This document shows, one piece after another, positions 43,850 to 53,605 of a stretch of DNA of 64,000 nt. The translations under genes were made by a program, and so were the position numbers. The stretch's first letter is position 1, and each line of letters starts with the position of its first letter. The notes under the pieces are model-generated. The model made no database searches and was not told where the DNA came from. It was given only the letters and a program-made list of their open reading frames with translations. This stretch comes from Novosphingobium sp. (GTDB lineage Bacteria; Pseudomonadota; Alphaproteobacteria; Sphingomonadales; Sphingomonadaceae). The stretch spans positions 1 to 64,000 of the forward strand of contig JACKKX010000002.1 of assembly GCA_024236215.1 (NCBI GenBank). Reading direction: 5' to 3'.

Positions 43850-44452
43850 CTACCGGTGCGGCGAAACAATCCAGCTGAAAGCCAGGCGCTCTCCGCTTCC
43901 TTTGGCAGTCTCTTCCAGCAGGGCTGTGATGGCGTCCAGATGCGCGTTGATCCTGGCGAGAGTGGCCGGGTCGGGCCGTGCCATCAGCCTGGCAAAGCGA
44001 AGATTGCGCTCTTCGCCAAGGGTGCAGCGATACGGTGAGCGCAAGCCCTGCGCAAAATCGCGCGCGGCGCGTTTGGCGATAGCGCCGACCTGTTCGCCGA
44101 TCAGCGAATTGTTGGCAGGATCCTGCAAGGCCTCAAGCATTCGCATTTTGCGTGCCGGGGTAGAATAGAGCTTTTCGGGTTTGCGCGCCGTAGGTCAGGA
44201 TCCGTCCTCAACCAGCAGGCCAACCGCCAGCAGCTGCTCGATATGGTAATAGAGTGAGGATGCGCTTGCCCCCAGCAGGTCCGCAATATCGCTGACCGCA
44301 AGCGGTCCAAACGCAGAAACCTGATCTAGAATGTCATGGCGCACGGTCGATACAACTGCGCGCAGTTGCGCCTGGTCGACAACCTGGATCGTAGCTTCGG
44401 CCGACTCTGATTGTTTCTCCTGATTGCCCACGGGCCAGGCATCCTCCCGCAA
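43850..44452 (-). pseudogene. ArsR-like winged-helix regulator interrupted by an in-frame TGA
   Basis: The frame encodes an N-terminal winged helix (LRAVVSTVRHDILDQ, SDIADLLGASASSLYYHIEQL) that ends at TGA (44195-44197). In the same frame, with no shift, it continues PTARKPEKLYSTPARKMRMLEAL and 90 more residues to a normal stop. Together they give 199 sense codons, a usual length for this regulator type. An alternative reading is two genes, 44195-44452 (85 aa) and 43850-44146 (98 aa). It could be a recent nonsense mutation, a sequencing error or read-through. Confidence 0.75.
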
Positions 44453-44486
44453 AGCACTCAGGAGGGGATTTGGGTTTGATTCAAAA

Positions 44487-44510
44487 AATTGTCGAGTCTT
44501 AAATTGTCGT
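44487..44510. promoter_or_regulatory. Direct repeat upstream of the broken HTH gene
   Basis: AAATTGTCG occurs at 44487-44495 and 44502-44510, a spacing of 15 bp, in an AT-rich patch 35-58 bp before the HTH start codon. It may be part of the promoter or an autoregulatory site. Confidence 0.4.
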
Positions 44511-44542
44511 GGCCAAAGCCGGAGCCTTGATGGGCGCTGCCA

Positions 44543-44923
44543 TCAATGCGTCATGGAGCGCCGCAAGCGGTAGCGGCCCTTGTCGAAGCGATCGAACAGC
44601 TCGGACACGTTGGGATGATCGACCGGTCCGCCATCGCCGTCCTCAAGCAGGTTCTGCTGGCTGACATAGGCGACATAGCTCGAATCCCCGTTCTCGGCGA
44701 GCAGGTGATAGAACGGCTGTTCGCGCGCAGGGCGCACCTCGGCGGGGATCGATTCGTACCATTCCTCGCTGTTGGCGAAGACCGGATCGATATCGAAAAC
44801 CACCCCGCGAAAGTCGAAAATGCGATGGCGCACGATATCGCCGATGCCAAAGCGCGCGCGGCTGGAACGCGGGGTTTCGACAAGACGGCCAGCTTGCGGG
44901 GAAAAGAACGTCGAGCGATCCAT
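44543..44923 (-). CDS. hspQ: Heat shock protein HspQ (hemimethylated-DNA-binding-like)
   Basis: This 126-residue protein has the HspQ/YccV fold: FGIGDIVRHRIFDFRGVVFDIDP, EWYESIP, QPFYHLLAENGDSSYVAYVSQQNL. In E. coli HspQ affects DnaA stability and is a specificity factor for the Lon protease. The first 20 residues are variable and may not be translated. It stands alone between the HTH pseudogene and tRNA-Ser. Confidence 0.88.
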   Translation of the reverse strand: MDRSTFFSPQAGRLVETPRSSRARFGIGDIVRHRIFDFRGVVFDIDPVFANSEEWYESIPAEVRPAREQPFYHLLAENGDSSYVAYVSQQNLLEDGDGGPVDHPNVSELFDRFDKGRYRLRRSMTH

Positions 44924-45077
44924 GCGGCCAATATAGGGATTGTGCGGCTGCGAAACAACAATCTCGCTAACCCGATCCCCCGGTTTCGTGCGTCAGGGGC
45001 TTGGCAAGCCGCGATCCTTGGGCTAACCGCGCGCTTCCCCGACCGGACGGGCCCAGCCCGCTCAACGGCGATCTCGC

Positions 45078-45167
45078 GGAGAGGTGGCAGAGAGGTCGAA
45101 TGCGCCGCACTCGAAATGCGGTTTACGGGCAACCGTAACGTGGGTTCGAATCCCACCCTCTCCGCCA
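45078..45167 (+). tRNA. tRNA-Ser (anticodon CGA)
   Basis: This 90-nt class II tRNA has acceptor arms GGAGAGG (45078-45084) and CCTCTCC (45157-45163), a long variable arm (TTTACGGGCAACCGTAA), an anticodon loop with CGA reading TCG codons, a T-loop TTCGAAT and encoded CCA at 45165-45167. Confidence 0.95.
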
Positions 45168-45177
45168 TATTCCTGCC

Positions 45178-47946
45178 TTATCCGTGGGCGCCGAACTCGT
45201 TGGCGATAGCTTCGCCGATCCGCAGGCACAGCTGCCATGATTTCTCGATCGGTTCGATGAAGGCGGCGCGGATGCCGGAATAGTCGGTGGCTTCGGCGTT
45301 GGGATAATCACTCGGTTCGGCCACCGTGAAGTCCGCAATCCGCGTCACGCTGGCGGGGAAGGCGCGGCGCAGCTGCGCCAGGGCTTCTTCGATCCGCAAC
45401 GAAAAGACCATTTCCCACACGTCCTCGCGGGCGATGTCGTTGGCCCGGCTGAAGGCCGGCGCGGCCACCGCGCGCAGGAACATGTGCTGCATCAGCGCCA
45501 GCCGCAGTGCCTGGAGCACTCCGATCGAGCGGCGGATCCGCTCGCGCCCTGCAAGCGGCGCTTCGTCGGGGATCAGCTCGAGCAGACGGTGCAGCTTGAG
45601 GGCATCGACCCTTAGGCGCGAGGCCAGTCGACGAAATACGCCGGTACGGTCGTCCCTGGTCAGGTATTCCGCCAGGGTCAGGCAGGGGTCGGACAGATGC
45701 TGCTCGGCACCGCGATAGGTCCGGCTGGCCCAGAATGCCGAGTTGAACAGCTCTCCATAGGCGGCGACGGTTTTGATGCTGGCAAGGGCATTGGCCGACC
45801 GCACCAGCCGTACGATCTGGCGCCCGCGCTCGCTCTGGGCAAGCAACTCGGCCAGATCTTCCTCGCTGCCCTCGGCCGCGGTGCCGAACCCGCCGATCAC
45901 ATTGACCGGATAGCCCAGCTGCTGAAGCACGGCATTGTGCGGGATCGCGCGAATCTGGCGCAGGCTCATCGTCCGGTCGGCGGCCAGATCCGACTGGCGC
46001 CGCGATTTGCGGCTGCCCGTGTCGTTGAGCAGACCAAGGCCGAACGCGGTCACCGCGCGCGAATAGGTGGCGCTTTGCAGGTGTTCCTGCTGGACCTTGC
46101 GGATCGCGCGGTAGAAATCGAGGCTGAGATCGGTGCGGCGGTAGAACGGATCGGCGGGCGCATCAGGATCGCCGTGGGCCGGACGCTCCTCGACAAAGCG
46201 GGTGAGAGTGGCGAACGCCAGCTCATCCGATCCGAACGGCAGATAGCCATCGCCGCCCTGAAAACTCACCTCTGGCTCAAGGCGGATCGCAGCGCGGGCG
46301 AAACGCCGCCGCGCCCAGGGGGAGAGCGGCCAGCGCGCGCGATCGGCAAAGCTCGACGGATGGGCTCCGCGTCCCATAGATTCGCCGTGGGTGTTGAAAA
46401 TCAGCGCCGCGACGTCGGTCAGGCCATTGGCCCGCATCGCCTCGCACAGCCGTCCTTGCAGACGCTCGATCGCCAGCGCGGCGGGGATCTGGCCGACGAA
46501 ACGCCCAGCGTCGGAAAATCCGGTCTGAATCGAAACCCGGCCGCGGGCGCGGGCATAGTCCTGGTAGTGCGGCTCGGCCAGCACCGCGTCGAGGAAGCGG
46601 CCGCCGTGTTCGAGCGCGCTTTCGGTCTCGAACAGCGGCGAGACGTCGACCTTGTCCGCGACGTCGAACAGCTTGGCGAAATAGAGCGCGGCCAGCACGG
46701 TGCTGGGCTGCTCGCATTCGGCGATCAGCATACGGATCGGGCTGTCGGCATCGATATGGCGCAGGATCTGCGCCATGATCAGGAACTGGCGGATCGCGGT
46801 CGAATTCTCGATCGCCAAGGCGGCCATATTGGTGCGCAGCGGACGCACCTCGCCGAGCAGCTCGCGCAGCCGCGCCAGCGCGGCCTGGCTGCCTAGATCG
46901 AGCGTGCCATCGGGATCGATCCGCAAGCGGATCGCGTTCTGAAGCTGCGAATTGTTGACCCGGAAATGGACCCAGCCCATCCCCAGTCCATCGGCGCGCA
47001 TCGCCGAAATCGTAACCAGCAGCTGGCGAGCGGTCTCACCCGTTTCTCCCCGCGCGCTCTGCTCGAGCGCGGCGATCACCGGGGCAAGGTTGACCAGCTT
47101 GTCGGGGTGTTCGGCGGCCAGCAGATTGGCGGCGGTGGATACCCGTGCGGGTTCGGTCAGGGCCTCGGCGAACTGGTCGGCCAGCCCCTGGGCGTGATCC
47201 GAGGCGCGCGAAAGCTGCGCGGCGATCTCAGGCGCAAGCGCGGCCAGGTCGCGGGCATAGCTGCGCAGCCGCCGCGCCTTTTCGCCAAGGCGAAAGCGCA
47301 GGCACGTGAACCAGCCGATATCGGTGCGCCCGTCCATGTCGTAGCCGACCCAGCTCGCGAAACGGAACGGCATGGGGCGCAGTTCACCCCACCGGTCGGG
47401 CCAGCGCTGACAGGCGGTGGCGAGGAACTGGCCGACGATCCGTGCGCGCGCGGCCTGCCCGCGTTCGATCGCCTGCATCGCCGCTTCGTGTTCATAATCG
47501 AGCGTGATCTCGTCGCGCTCGTGGTTTGCGTTGCGAAAGGCTTGCGGGTTCTCATCGCCGCTCAAGGCGCCTTTCGCCACGGCCTCGGCTTCGCTGCGGT
47601 TGAGCAGGAAGGTGGGATGCGCGGTAAAGACGATGTGCGCGAAGGGGTGATTCCAGCGTTCGGCTGCTTCGACGAAGCTGTCTCCCGTGGCCGCCGCAAT
47701 AGCCCTATCGTTATGTGTGGGATCGAGCGGGCCGAGCAGTCCGGCAAGGCGCTGGGCGCGGGTTTGCAGTCCTTCGGCCTCAAGCTCGGCGACCATCGCC
47801 TCAATCTCGCCAAGCGCAAGCGAGCCATCCTCGATCAGCCGTGAAAGCTCGAAACTGAGCTGGAATACCGGGTTGAAGAGCGGCGTTTCGGCGGTCCTTT
47901 GGTGCAGGACCTGGAGGCGTTCGGAAAGGTCGGCAACCGTCTTCAT
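45178..47946 (-). CDS. ppc: Phosphoenolpyruvate carboxylase family protein, divergent
   Basis: The 922-residue product has PEPC length and motif order but departs from the canonical sites. FTAHPT (about 107-112) is kept. GYDMDGRT (201-208) stands for GGDRDGNP, FSDAGRFVG (about 478) for SDSxKDxG, and THGESMGRGAHP (about 515-525) for HGRGGxxGRGG. GSRKSRRQSD and QIRAIPHNAV keep parts of the C-terminal arginine motifs. If active it would carboxylate PEP to oxaloacetate next to pyruvate from the Entner-Doudoroff pathway; otherwise it may be regulatory. The start at 47946 overlaps eda (ATGA). Confidence 0.82.
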   Translation of the reverse strand: MKTVADLSERLQVLHQRTAETPLFNPVFQLSFELSRLIEDGSLALGEIEAMVAELEAEGLQTRAQRLAGLLGPLDPTHNDRAIAAATGDSFVEAAERWNHPFAHIVFTAHPTFLLNRSEAEAVAKGALSGDENPQAFRNANHERDEITLDYEHEAAMQAIERGQAARARIVGQFLATACQRWPDRWGELRPMPFRFASWVGYDMDGRTDIGWFTCLRFRLGEKARRLRSYARDLAALAPEIAAQLSRASDHAQGLADQFAEALTEPARVSTAANLLAAEHPDKLVNLAPVIAALEQSARGETGETARQLLVTISAMRADGLGMGWVHFRVNNSQLQNAIRLRIDPDGTLDLGSQAALARLRELLGEVRPLRTNMAALAIENSTAIRQFLIMAQILRHIDADSPIRMLIAECEQPSTVLAALYFAKLFDVADKVDVSPLFETESALEHGGRFLDAVLAEPHYQDYARARGRVSIQTGFSDAGRFVGQIPAALAIERLQGRLCEAMRANGLTDVAALIFNTHGESMGRGAHPSSFADRARWPLSPWARRRFARAAIRLEPEVSFQGGDGYLPFGSDELAFATLTRFVEERPAHGDPDAPADPFYRRTDLSLDFYRAIRKVQQEHLQSATYSRAVTAFGLGLLNDTGSRKSRRQSDLAADRTMSLRQIRAIPHNAVLQQLGYPVNVIGGFGTAAEGSEEDLAELLAQSERGRQIVRLVRSANALASIKTVAAYGELFNSAFWASRTYRGAEQHLSDPCLTLAEYLTRDDRTGVFRRLASRLRVDALKLHRLLELIPDEAPLAGRERIRRSIGVLQALRLALMQHMFLRAVAAPAFSRANDIAREDVWEMVFSLRIEEALAQLRRAFPASVTRIADFTVAEPSDYPNAEATDYSGIRAAFIEPIEKSWQLCLRIGEAIANEFGAHG

Positions 47947-48557
47947 CGGGCAAGTCCGGCGGCGCGCGCGGCGGCCGCCTCGATGGCGGCTAGATCGGGC
48001 GCGGTGGCGGGAACCAGCCAGCTTCCGCCCACACACAGCACCGGCTCGATCGCCAGCCAGTCAGGCGCAGTGTCCTGCGTGATGCCGCCGGTCGGGCAGA
48101 AGCGCACATCGCCGAACGGGCCGGTCAATGCCTTCAGCGCGGGGATTCCGCCACTGGTTGCGGCAGGGAAGAACTTGAAGTGCGCCAGGCCAAGTTCAAG
48201 CCCGCGCATGATGTCACCGGCTGTGGCGGTGCCGGGCAGGAACGGCACACCGGCGGCGATCGCGGCCTTGCCCAGTGCGCTCGTCAATCCCGGCGAAACG
48301 ATGAATTCAGCCCCCGCCTCAAGCGCCTGATCGAGGGTGCGCTCGTCCACCACCGTGCCCGCGCCGACAATCGCGCCGGGCACCTGCTTCATCGCGTGGA
48401 TCACATCGAGCGCGGCGGGGGTGCGCAGCGTGACTTCCAGAACCCGCAGCCCGCCCGCGACCAGTGCCTGCGCGATCGGCTGGGCCTGAGCGGCATCGTG
48501 GATCACCAGCACCGGGATCACCGGCGCGGTACGCATGATCGTTTCGATCGGACTCAC
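47943..48557 (-). CDS. eda: 2-dehydro-3-deoxyphosphogluconate aldolase
   Basis: This 204-residue class I aldolase cleaves KDPG to pyruvate and glyceraldehyde 3-phosphate. It has EVTLRTPAALDVI, VGAGTVVDERTLDQA, and the Schiff-base lysine in AHFKFFPA, followed by GPFGDVRFCPTGGI. The GTG at 48557 overlaps the glk stop (GTGA). Last dedicated step of the Entner-Doudoroff cluster. Confidence 0.95.
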   Translation of the reverse strand: MSPIETIMRTAPVIPVLVIHDAAQAQPIAQALVAGGLRVLEVTLRTPAALDVIHAMKQVPGAIVGAGTVVDERTLDQALEAGAEFIVSPGLTSALGKAAIAAGVPFLPGTATAGDIMRGLELGLAHFKFFPAATSGGIPALKALTGPFGDVRFCPTGGITQDTAPDWLAIEPVLCVGGSWLVPATAPDLAAIEAAAARAAGLAR

Positions 48558-49528
48558 GAAAGATGCTCCTTGGCAAAGGCGGCTGCCGCACCGAACAGGC
48601 CGGGCTGGGGATGGGTAATGAGCTTGACCGGGATCGTCGCCATCAGTTCGGCAAAGCGGCCCTTGGCGGTGAAACGGTTGGCAAAGCCCGAGCGCAGCAG
48701 CGTGTCCTTGATCCTCAGCCCCAGACCGCCCGCGATCACCACCCCCGATGCCCCCTGCGCCAACGCCATGTCGCCCGCGAACGAGCCAAGCGAAAGGCAT
48801 AAGCGATCGACCGCTGCTGCGGCGAGGCTGTCATCCCCGCTGGTGCCGAGCGCCCACAGCGTGCGATCATCACGCGGCTGGATCGCACGGCCCTCCATCT
48901 GGGCCAGTGCCTCGTGAATATCGACCAGCCCGGGCCCCGAAACCACCCGCTCCGCCGAAACGCGGCGGTAGCGCTGGCGCAGCCGGACAAGGATTGCATC
49001 CTCGATCGAATCGACCGGGGCAAAGTCGACATGCCCGCCCTCGGTCGCCTGAACGCGGTAACCCGCATCGCCGCGCCACACATGGGCGACGCCAAGCCCG
49101 GTGCCCGGTCCGACCACGCTGATCGTCCCATTGACGGGGAGATCGATTTCGGGTCCGCACAGGTGCGTGAATTCATCGGGTCCGGCGCAGGCCACGGCGT
49201 GGCCCACCGCGCCGAAATCGTTGATGAGCGTGTAGGCTTCCACCCCCAGCTTGTCGGGGATCAGCGCGGGCCGGATCACCCAGGGATTGTTGGTGAAGCG
49301 GATAACCTCACCCCCTACCGGGCCGGCGATGGCGATGGCGCAGTGGCGCGGCTTGATCCCGCCCTGGCGGGCAACGAAATCCTCCCAGGCCGTCTGGAAA
49401 CTGGCGTGATCGCTGGTGTGCAGCGTGACCGGATCGCCGAGGTCGATCGCGCCATGTCCATCGAGCGTGGCGAGGGCGAAGCGGGCGTGGGTTCCACCGA
49501 TGTCGACGGTGACGATTTCGGTGCTCAC
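48554..49528 (-). CDS. glk: Glucokinase
   Basis: This 324-residue Glk-family (not ROK) kinase phosphorylates glucose to glucose 6-phosphate. It has the phosphate motif [10 protein letters not shown] at residues 9-18, [36 protein letters not shown] and [12 protein letters not shown]. The start is GTG at 49528, overlapping the edd stop by 4 nt. It feeds zwf in the same operon. Confidence 0.94.
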   Translation of the reverse strand: MSTEIVTVDIGGTHARFALATLDGHGAIDLGDPVTLHTSDHASFQTAWEDFVARQGGIKPRHCAIAIAGPVGGEVIRFTNNPWVIRPALIPDKLGVEAYTLINDFGAVGHAVACAGPDEFTHLCGPEIDLPVNGTISVVGPGTGLGVAHVWRGDAGYRVQATEGGHVDFAPVDSIEDAILVRLRQRYRRVSAERVVSGPGLVDIHEALAQMEGRAIQPRDDRTLWALGTSGDDSLAAAAVDRLCLSLGSFAGDMALAQGASGVVIAGGLGLRIKDTLLRSGFANRFTAKGRFAELMATIPVKLITHPQPGLFGAAAAFAKEHLS

Positions 49529-51354
49529 AATCCCGCCTCCGCCAGCATGGCCGATCCGCCCGCTTCGGCGCTGTCGCTATGATGGCGCATCAGCGCGAAG
49601 AGTTCGCGGCCCATTCCTTGCCCATCCGCCGGGGCGGCGCAATCCCCGCGCGCGGCAAGATCCGTGGCATCAACGAGCGCTTCCAGCAGGCCTTCATGTG
49701 CACACAAGCGCACCCTGTCACCATCGCGCAGCCTGGCCAGCAGCCCGCCGCGCGCGGCTTCGGGAGTGACGTGGATCGCGGCGGGCACCTTGCCGCTCGC
49801 GCCCGACATCCGCCCGTCGGTCACCAACGCGACCTTGAAGCCGCGGTCCTGCAACACCCCGAGCGGTGGGGTCAGCTTGTGCAGTTCGGGCATGCCGTTG
49901 GCGGCCGGCCCCTGCCAGCGCACCACCACCACCACGTCGCGATCAAGTTCGCCGGCCTTGAACGCGGCGACCACCTGGTCCTGATCGTCAAACACCCGGC
50001 ACTCGGCCTCGATCGTCCAGCGTGCTGGATCGACCGCGCTGGTCTTGAAGGTCGCGCGGCCGAGGTTGCCCCTGACCAGCCGCATTCCGCCATCGGGGGC
50101 AAAAGCTTCGCCAGCCCCGCGCAGTATTTCCGGGTTGCCGCTTTCGTTCGGCGCATCGTGCCAGCCCAGGGCATCATCATCGAGCCGTGGTTCGCGTGCA
50201 CCCTCGGACAGGCTCTTGCCGTAAACGGTCAGGATATCGTCGTGGGCCAGCCCGGCGCCCACCAGCTCGCGGATCACGAAGGGCATTCCCCCCGCCGCGG
50301 CAAAGGCGTTCACGTCACCCGCGCCATTGGGATAGACCCGCGCGATCAGCGGGACCACGGCGGAGAGCCGGTCAATATCCTCCCAATCGATCGCGATCCC
50401 CGCCGCGCGGGCGATCGCCGGGATGTGCAGCACATGGTTGGTCGACCCGCCGGTGGCGAGCAGGCCGACCACCGCGTTGACGATCGCCTTTTCATCGACG
50501 CAGCGGCCCAGCGGGCGCCAGTCCGCACCGCCGTGGCCGATCTCGGTCAGCCGGTGGGTGGCGGCGCGGGTCAATTCCTGGCGCAGCCGGGTGCCTGGGG
50601 GCACGAAGCTGGAGCCGGGCATGTGCAGCCCCATCATCTCCATCATCATCTGGTTGGAATTGGCCGTGCCATAGAAGGTGCAGGTGCCGATCCCGTGATA
50701 GCTCTGCGCTTCTGCTTCGAGCAGTTCCTCGCGCCCGACCTTGCCCTCGGCATAGAGCTGGCGCACTCGCGCCTTCTCGCGGTTGGCAAGGCCCGAAGCC
50801 ATCGGTCCCGCCGGGACCAGGATCGCGGGCAGGTGGCCAAAACGCAGCGCCCCGATCAGCAGTCCGGGCACGATCTTGTCGCAGATCCCCAGCAGCAGGG
50901 CGCCCTCGAACATCGCGTGGCTCAGGCCGATCGCTGTGGACAGGGCGATGGTATCGCGGCTGAACAGCGAAAGCTGCATTCCCGCCTGGCCCTGGGTTAC
51001 CCCATCGCACATCGCCGGAACCCCGCCCGCGACCTGCGCGGTTGCGCCGCGTTCGCGCGCGAACAGCTTGATCTGCTCGGGATAGCGGCCATAGGGCTGA
51101 TGCGCCGAAAGCATGTCGTTATAGGCGGTGACAATGCCGATGTTCATCGCCGTTCCCGCGCGGATCGCGGCCTTGTCATCCTCGGCGGCGGCAAAGCCGT
51201 GGGCCAGATTGCCGCACGACAGGCGCGGGCGGCCGTTGCCCTGGTCTGCCGCGCGCTCGATCAGATCGAGATAGCGCGCCCGGCCCTGGCGCGAACGCGC
51301 GGCGATGGATTGGGTGACGGCGGCGACAACGGGGTTGAGCGGCTGGGGCATCAT
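49525..51354 (-). CDS. edd: Phosphogluconate dehydratase
   Basis: This 609-residue IlvD/Edd-family dehydratase converts 6-phosphogluconate to KDPG. It has [41 protein letters not shown] and [14 protein letters not shown], which carry the iron-sulfur ligand cysteines, and C-terminal [20 protein letters not shown]. The start at 51354 is the first of two ATGs; its first bases overlap the pgl stop (ATGA). Confidence 0.96.
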   Translation of the reverse strand: MMPQPLNPVVAAVTQSIAARSRQGRARYLDLIERAADQGNGRPRLSCGNLAHGFAAAEDDKAAIRAGTAMNIGIVTAYNDMLSAHQPYGRYPEQIKLFARERGATAQVAGGVPAMCDGVTQGQAGMQLSLFSRDTIALSTAIGLSHAMFEGALLLGICDKIVPGLLIGALRFGHLPAILVPAGPMASGLANREKARVRQLYAEGKVGREELLEAEAQSYHGIGTCTFYGTANSNQMMMEMMGLHMPGSSFVPPGTRLRQELTRAATHRLTEIGHGGADWRPLGRCVDEKAIVNAVVGLLATGGSTNHVLHIPAIARAAGIAIDWEDIDRLSAVVPLIARVYPNGAGDVNAFAAAGGMPFVIRELVGAGLAHDDILTVYGKSLSEGAREPRLDDDALGWHDAPNESGNPEILRGAGEAFAPDGGMRLVRGNLGRATFKTSAVDPARWTIEAECRVFDDQDQVVAAFKAGELDRDVVVVVRWQGPAANGMPELHKLTPPLGVLQDRGFKVALVTDGRMSGASGKVPAAIHVTPEAARGGLLARLRDGDRVRLCAHEGLLEALVDATDLAARGDCAAPADGQGMGRELFALMRHHSDSAEAGGSAMLAEAGL

Positions 51355-51962
51355 GCGGTCCAGAAAATGGTAACGGGTGAGGTGGCGGCGGCGAGCAGCC
51401 GGGCAATCGGCAGGTCGCTTTGTCCGGCGATGGCACCTTGCAGCACGGCGCGCTTTGCCTCGCCGCGCACCACCAGCGCGATTTCGTCGGTATCGGTCAG
51501 CGCCGCATAGGTCATGGTCAGACGCGCGAACGGAGCCTCTGGCGGAAGCGGATCGGGCACGGTGCGCACCACCGCCGCCGGCAGATCGGGGCCAGGCCCG
51601 CTGCCAGGGAAGATCGAGGCGATGTGGCCATCCGCGCCCATGCCCAGCCAGACCAGATCGAAGCGCGCGCCGCTGCAAGGTCCTTCTGCCAATGGCTCGA
51701 TCTGCACCGGCTTGCCCGCTAGCGCGCGGGAAAGCAGGCCGAAGTTGCTTGCGGGATGATCGGGCGGAACCAGCCGGTCATCGACCAGCGCCAGGGTCAA
51801 ATCCGCCCACGGCAGGTCGGCCTGGGCCAGCAGATCGAGGATTCCGATCGGGGTCTTGCCGCCGGGCAGGGCGATCCGCCGCGCGCCCGCGCCGATCCGC
51901 GCGGCAAGGTAATCGGCCACCGCGCGGTCGCTGCCGTCCTCGGCCCAGCGCAGCTCAGTCAT
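51351..51962 (-). CDS. pgl: 6-phosphogluconolactonase
   Basis: This 203-residue DevB-type lactonase hydrolyses 6-phosphogluconolactone. It has [36 protein letters not shown] and [19 protein letters not shown], the classical motifs. It is shorter than E. coli-type relatives (about 230) because of N- and C-terminal trimming, as in other sphingomonads. It overlaps zwf by 8 nt and edd by 4 nt. Confidence 0.93.
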   Translation of the reverse strand: MTELRWAEDGSDRAVADYLAARIGAGARRIALPGGKTPIGILDLLAQADLPWADLTLALVDDRLVPPDHPASNFGLLSRALAGKPVQIEPLAEGPCSGARFDLVWLGMGADGHIASIFPGSGPGPDLPAAVVRTVPDPLPPEAPFARLTMTYAALTDTDEIALVVRGEAKRAVLQGAIAGQSDLPIARLLAAATSPVTIFWTA

Positions 51963-53418
51963 TCCAGCTCACCCCGTCGCGCTCGGTCAGCGCGATCGCC
52001 GCGCTCGGCCCCCAGGTTCCTGCGCCATAGGGCTTGGGCGCGGCCTGGGCGCGGTCCCACTGGGCGCGGATCGCGTCGATCCATTGCCACTGGGCCTCCA
52101 CCTCGTCGCGGCGCACGAACAGCGTCTGGTCACCCTCGATCAGATCCAGCAGCAGCCGTTCGTAGGCGATCCGCCGCACCGTGCCCGAAAAGGCATTGGT
52201 CAGCGAAAGATCGAGCGGCACCTCGCGCAGCACGATCCCGGCGCCGTCGATCCCCGGTTCCTTGGCCATCACCAGCAGGCGGACATATTCCTCGGGCTGG
52301 AGGCGGATCACCAGCCGGTTGGCCACGGCCTGTCCGCCGCGCGCGGCGAAGATGTTGTGCGGCACTTCCTTGAACTGGATCACGATCTCGCTGCGGCGTT
52401 CGCCCAGCCGCTTGCCGGTGCGCAGGTAGAACGGCACTCCGCGCCAGCGCCAGTTGTCGATATGGGCCTTGATCGCGACAAAGGTTTCGGTGCGCGAAGG
52501 CTTGCCCAGCTCGTCGAGATAGCCCTTGACCGGCTGACCGCCGACAGCGCCTTCGCCATACTGGCCGATCACCCATTCGTGCTCGCCCACCGGGCGAAGC
52601 GAGCGCAAGACCTTGACCTTCTCGTCGCGGATCGCGGTGGCATCGAACTCGGCCGGGGGTTCCATCGCTGTCAGCGCGAGCAGCTGGAGCATGTGGTTCT
52701 GCACCATGTCGCGCAGCGCGCCCGCGCCGTCATAGAAATCGGCCCGGCCTTCAAGGCCCACCGTCTCGCTGATGGTAATCTGGACGTGCTCGATCGTCTG
52801 GGCCTTCCACAACGGCTCGAACAGGACGTTGGCAAAGCGCAGCGCCATCAGGTTCTGCACCGTTTCCTTGCCCAGGTAATGGTCGATGCGAAACGTCTGC
52901 GCCTCGCTGAAGGCCTCTGCCACGGCATCGTTGATCTGGCGCGAGCTGCCAAGATCGGTGCCCAGCGGCTTTTCCAGCCCGATCCGCACGTTGGGCGCGG
53001 TCAGCCCGGCGGCGCTGAGCCCGCGAATGGTCGGCTCGAACAGCGAGGGCGCGGTCGAGAGGAAGATCGAGAGGCCATCGTCGATCGGGCCGATCCGCTC
53101 GGCCAGCAGGTGAAAGTCCGCGACTTGCGAGGCATCGAGCGGATGGTAGCGCAGCCGCGCCACGAAGGCGCGCATCGCCTCCGTATTCCTGCGGCTTTCA
53201 GGCAGGAATTCCTCCAGGGCTTCCAGCGCCATCGCCTGAAATCCGGGATCGTCGAGATCGCGCCGGGCGGTCCCGAAAATGCGCAGATCCGGGGAAATCA
53301 GCCCGTCGAGGCTGAGCGCATAGAGCGAGGGCAGCAACATGCGCCGGGCGAGATCGCCGGTGGCGCCGAACAACAGGATTGCGCCAGAGTGATGGCGGTG
53401 GGCGGACGGCTGGTTCAT
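51955..53418 (-). CDS. zwf: Glucose-6-phosphate 1-dehydrogenase
   Basis: This 487-residue dehydrogenase oxidises glucose 6-phosphate with NADP. It has the nucleotide-binding start ILLFGATGDLARRMLLPSLY, the substrate motif RIDHYLGKETVQNLMALRF and EKPLGTDLGSSRQIN. The start at 53418 (MNQPSAHRHHSG) gives normal length; the in-frame upstream stretch to 53505 lacks support. It is the first gene of the zwf-pgl-edd-glk-eda-ppc operon. Confidence 0.96.
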   Translation of the reverse strand: MNQPSAHRHHSGAILLFGATGDLARRMLLPSLYALSLDGLISPDLRIFGTARRDLDDPGFQAMALEALEEFLPESRRNTEAMRAFVARLRYHPLDASQVADFHLLAERIGPIDDGLSIFLSTAPSLFEPTIRGLSAAGLTAPNVRIGLEKPLGTDLGSSRQINDAVAEAFSEAQTFRIDHYLGKETVQNLMALRFANVLFEPLWKAQTIEHVQITISETVGLEGRADFYDGAGALRDMVQNHMLQLLALTAMEPPAEFDATAIRDEKVKVLRSLRPVGEHEWVIGQYGEGAVGGQPVKGYLDELGKPSRTETFVAIKAHIDNWRWRGVPFYLRTGKRLGERRSEIVIQFKEVPHNIFAARGGQAVANRLVIRLQPEEYVRLLVMAKEPGIDGAGIVLREVPLDLSLTNAFSGTVRRIAYERLLLDLIEGDQTLFVRRDEVEAQWQWIDAIRAQWDRAQAAPKPYGAGTWGPSAAIALTERDGVSWND

Positions 53419-53521
53419 CGCATCTTCCCGGCGGCTTGCTGCTGAGCGGGGGTCAGGCCGATCGGACCTCTCGCATGGGTAAGCGCAGTGGGATTCTAGG
53501 GCCAAGAGTTCAACATGAATA

Positions 53522-53539
53522 GCTTTGCAGCGGCAAAGC
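53522..53539. promoter_or_regulatory. Hairpin/dyad in the zwf-matB divergent region
   Basis: GCTTTGC (53522-53528) and GCAAAGC (53533-53539) form a perfect 7-bp dyad with a 4-bp centre, in the 187-bp spacer between zwf (leftward) and the AMP-ligase gene (rightward). It is about 104 bp upstream of the zwf start and could be an operator. It does not resemble a HexR site. Confidence 0.35.
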
Positions 53540-53605
53540 CAGGCCGGGCGCCGGAATCCCCGGCAAACCCTTGTCCGGCACGCGGGGATCAGTCATGGCC
53601 GGGGG

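Noticed and set aside
44195-44197. TGA in the HTH gene as a selenocysteine codon
   Set aside because: The position is a variable linker and no convincing SECIS-like hairpin was seen just downstream. A plain nonsense codon is simpler.
44146-44200. Frameshift as the cause of the split HTH gene
   Set aside because: Both parts are in the same frame (start coordinates differ by a multiple of 3), so only the stop codon separates them.
49579-51510. 643-codon plus-strand frame opposite edd
   Set aside because: Antisense shadow; Edd motifs are on the other strand.
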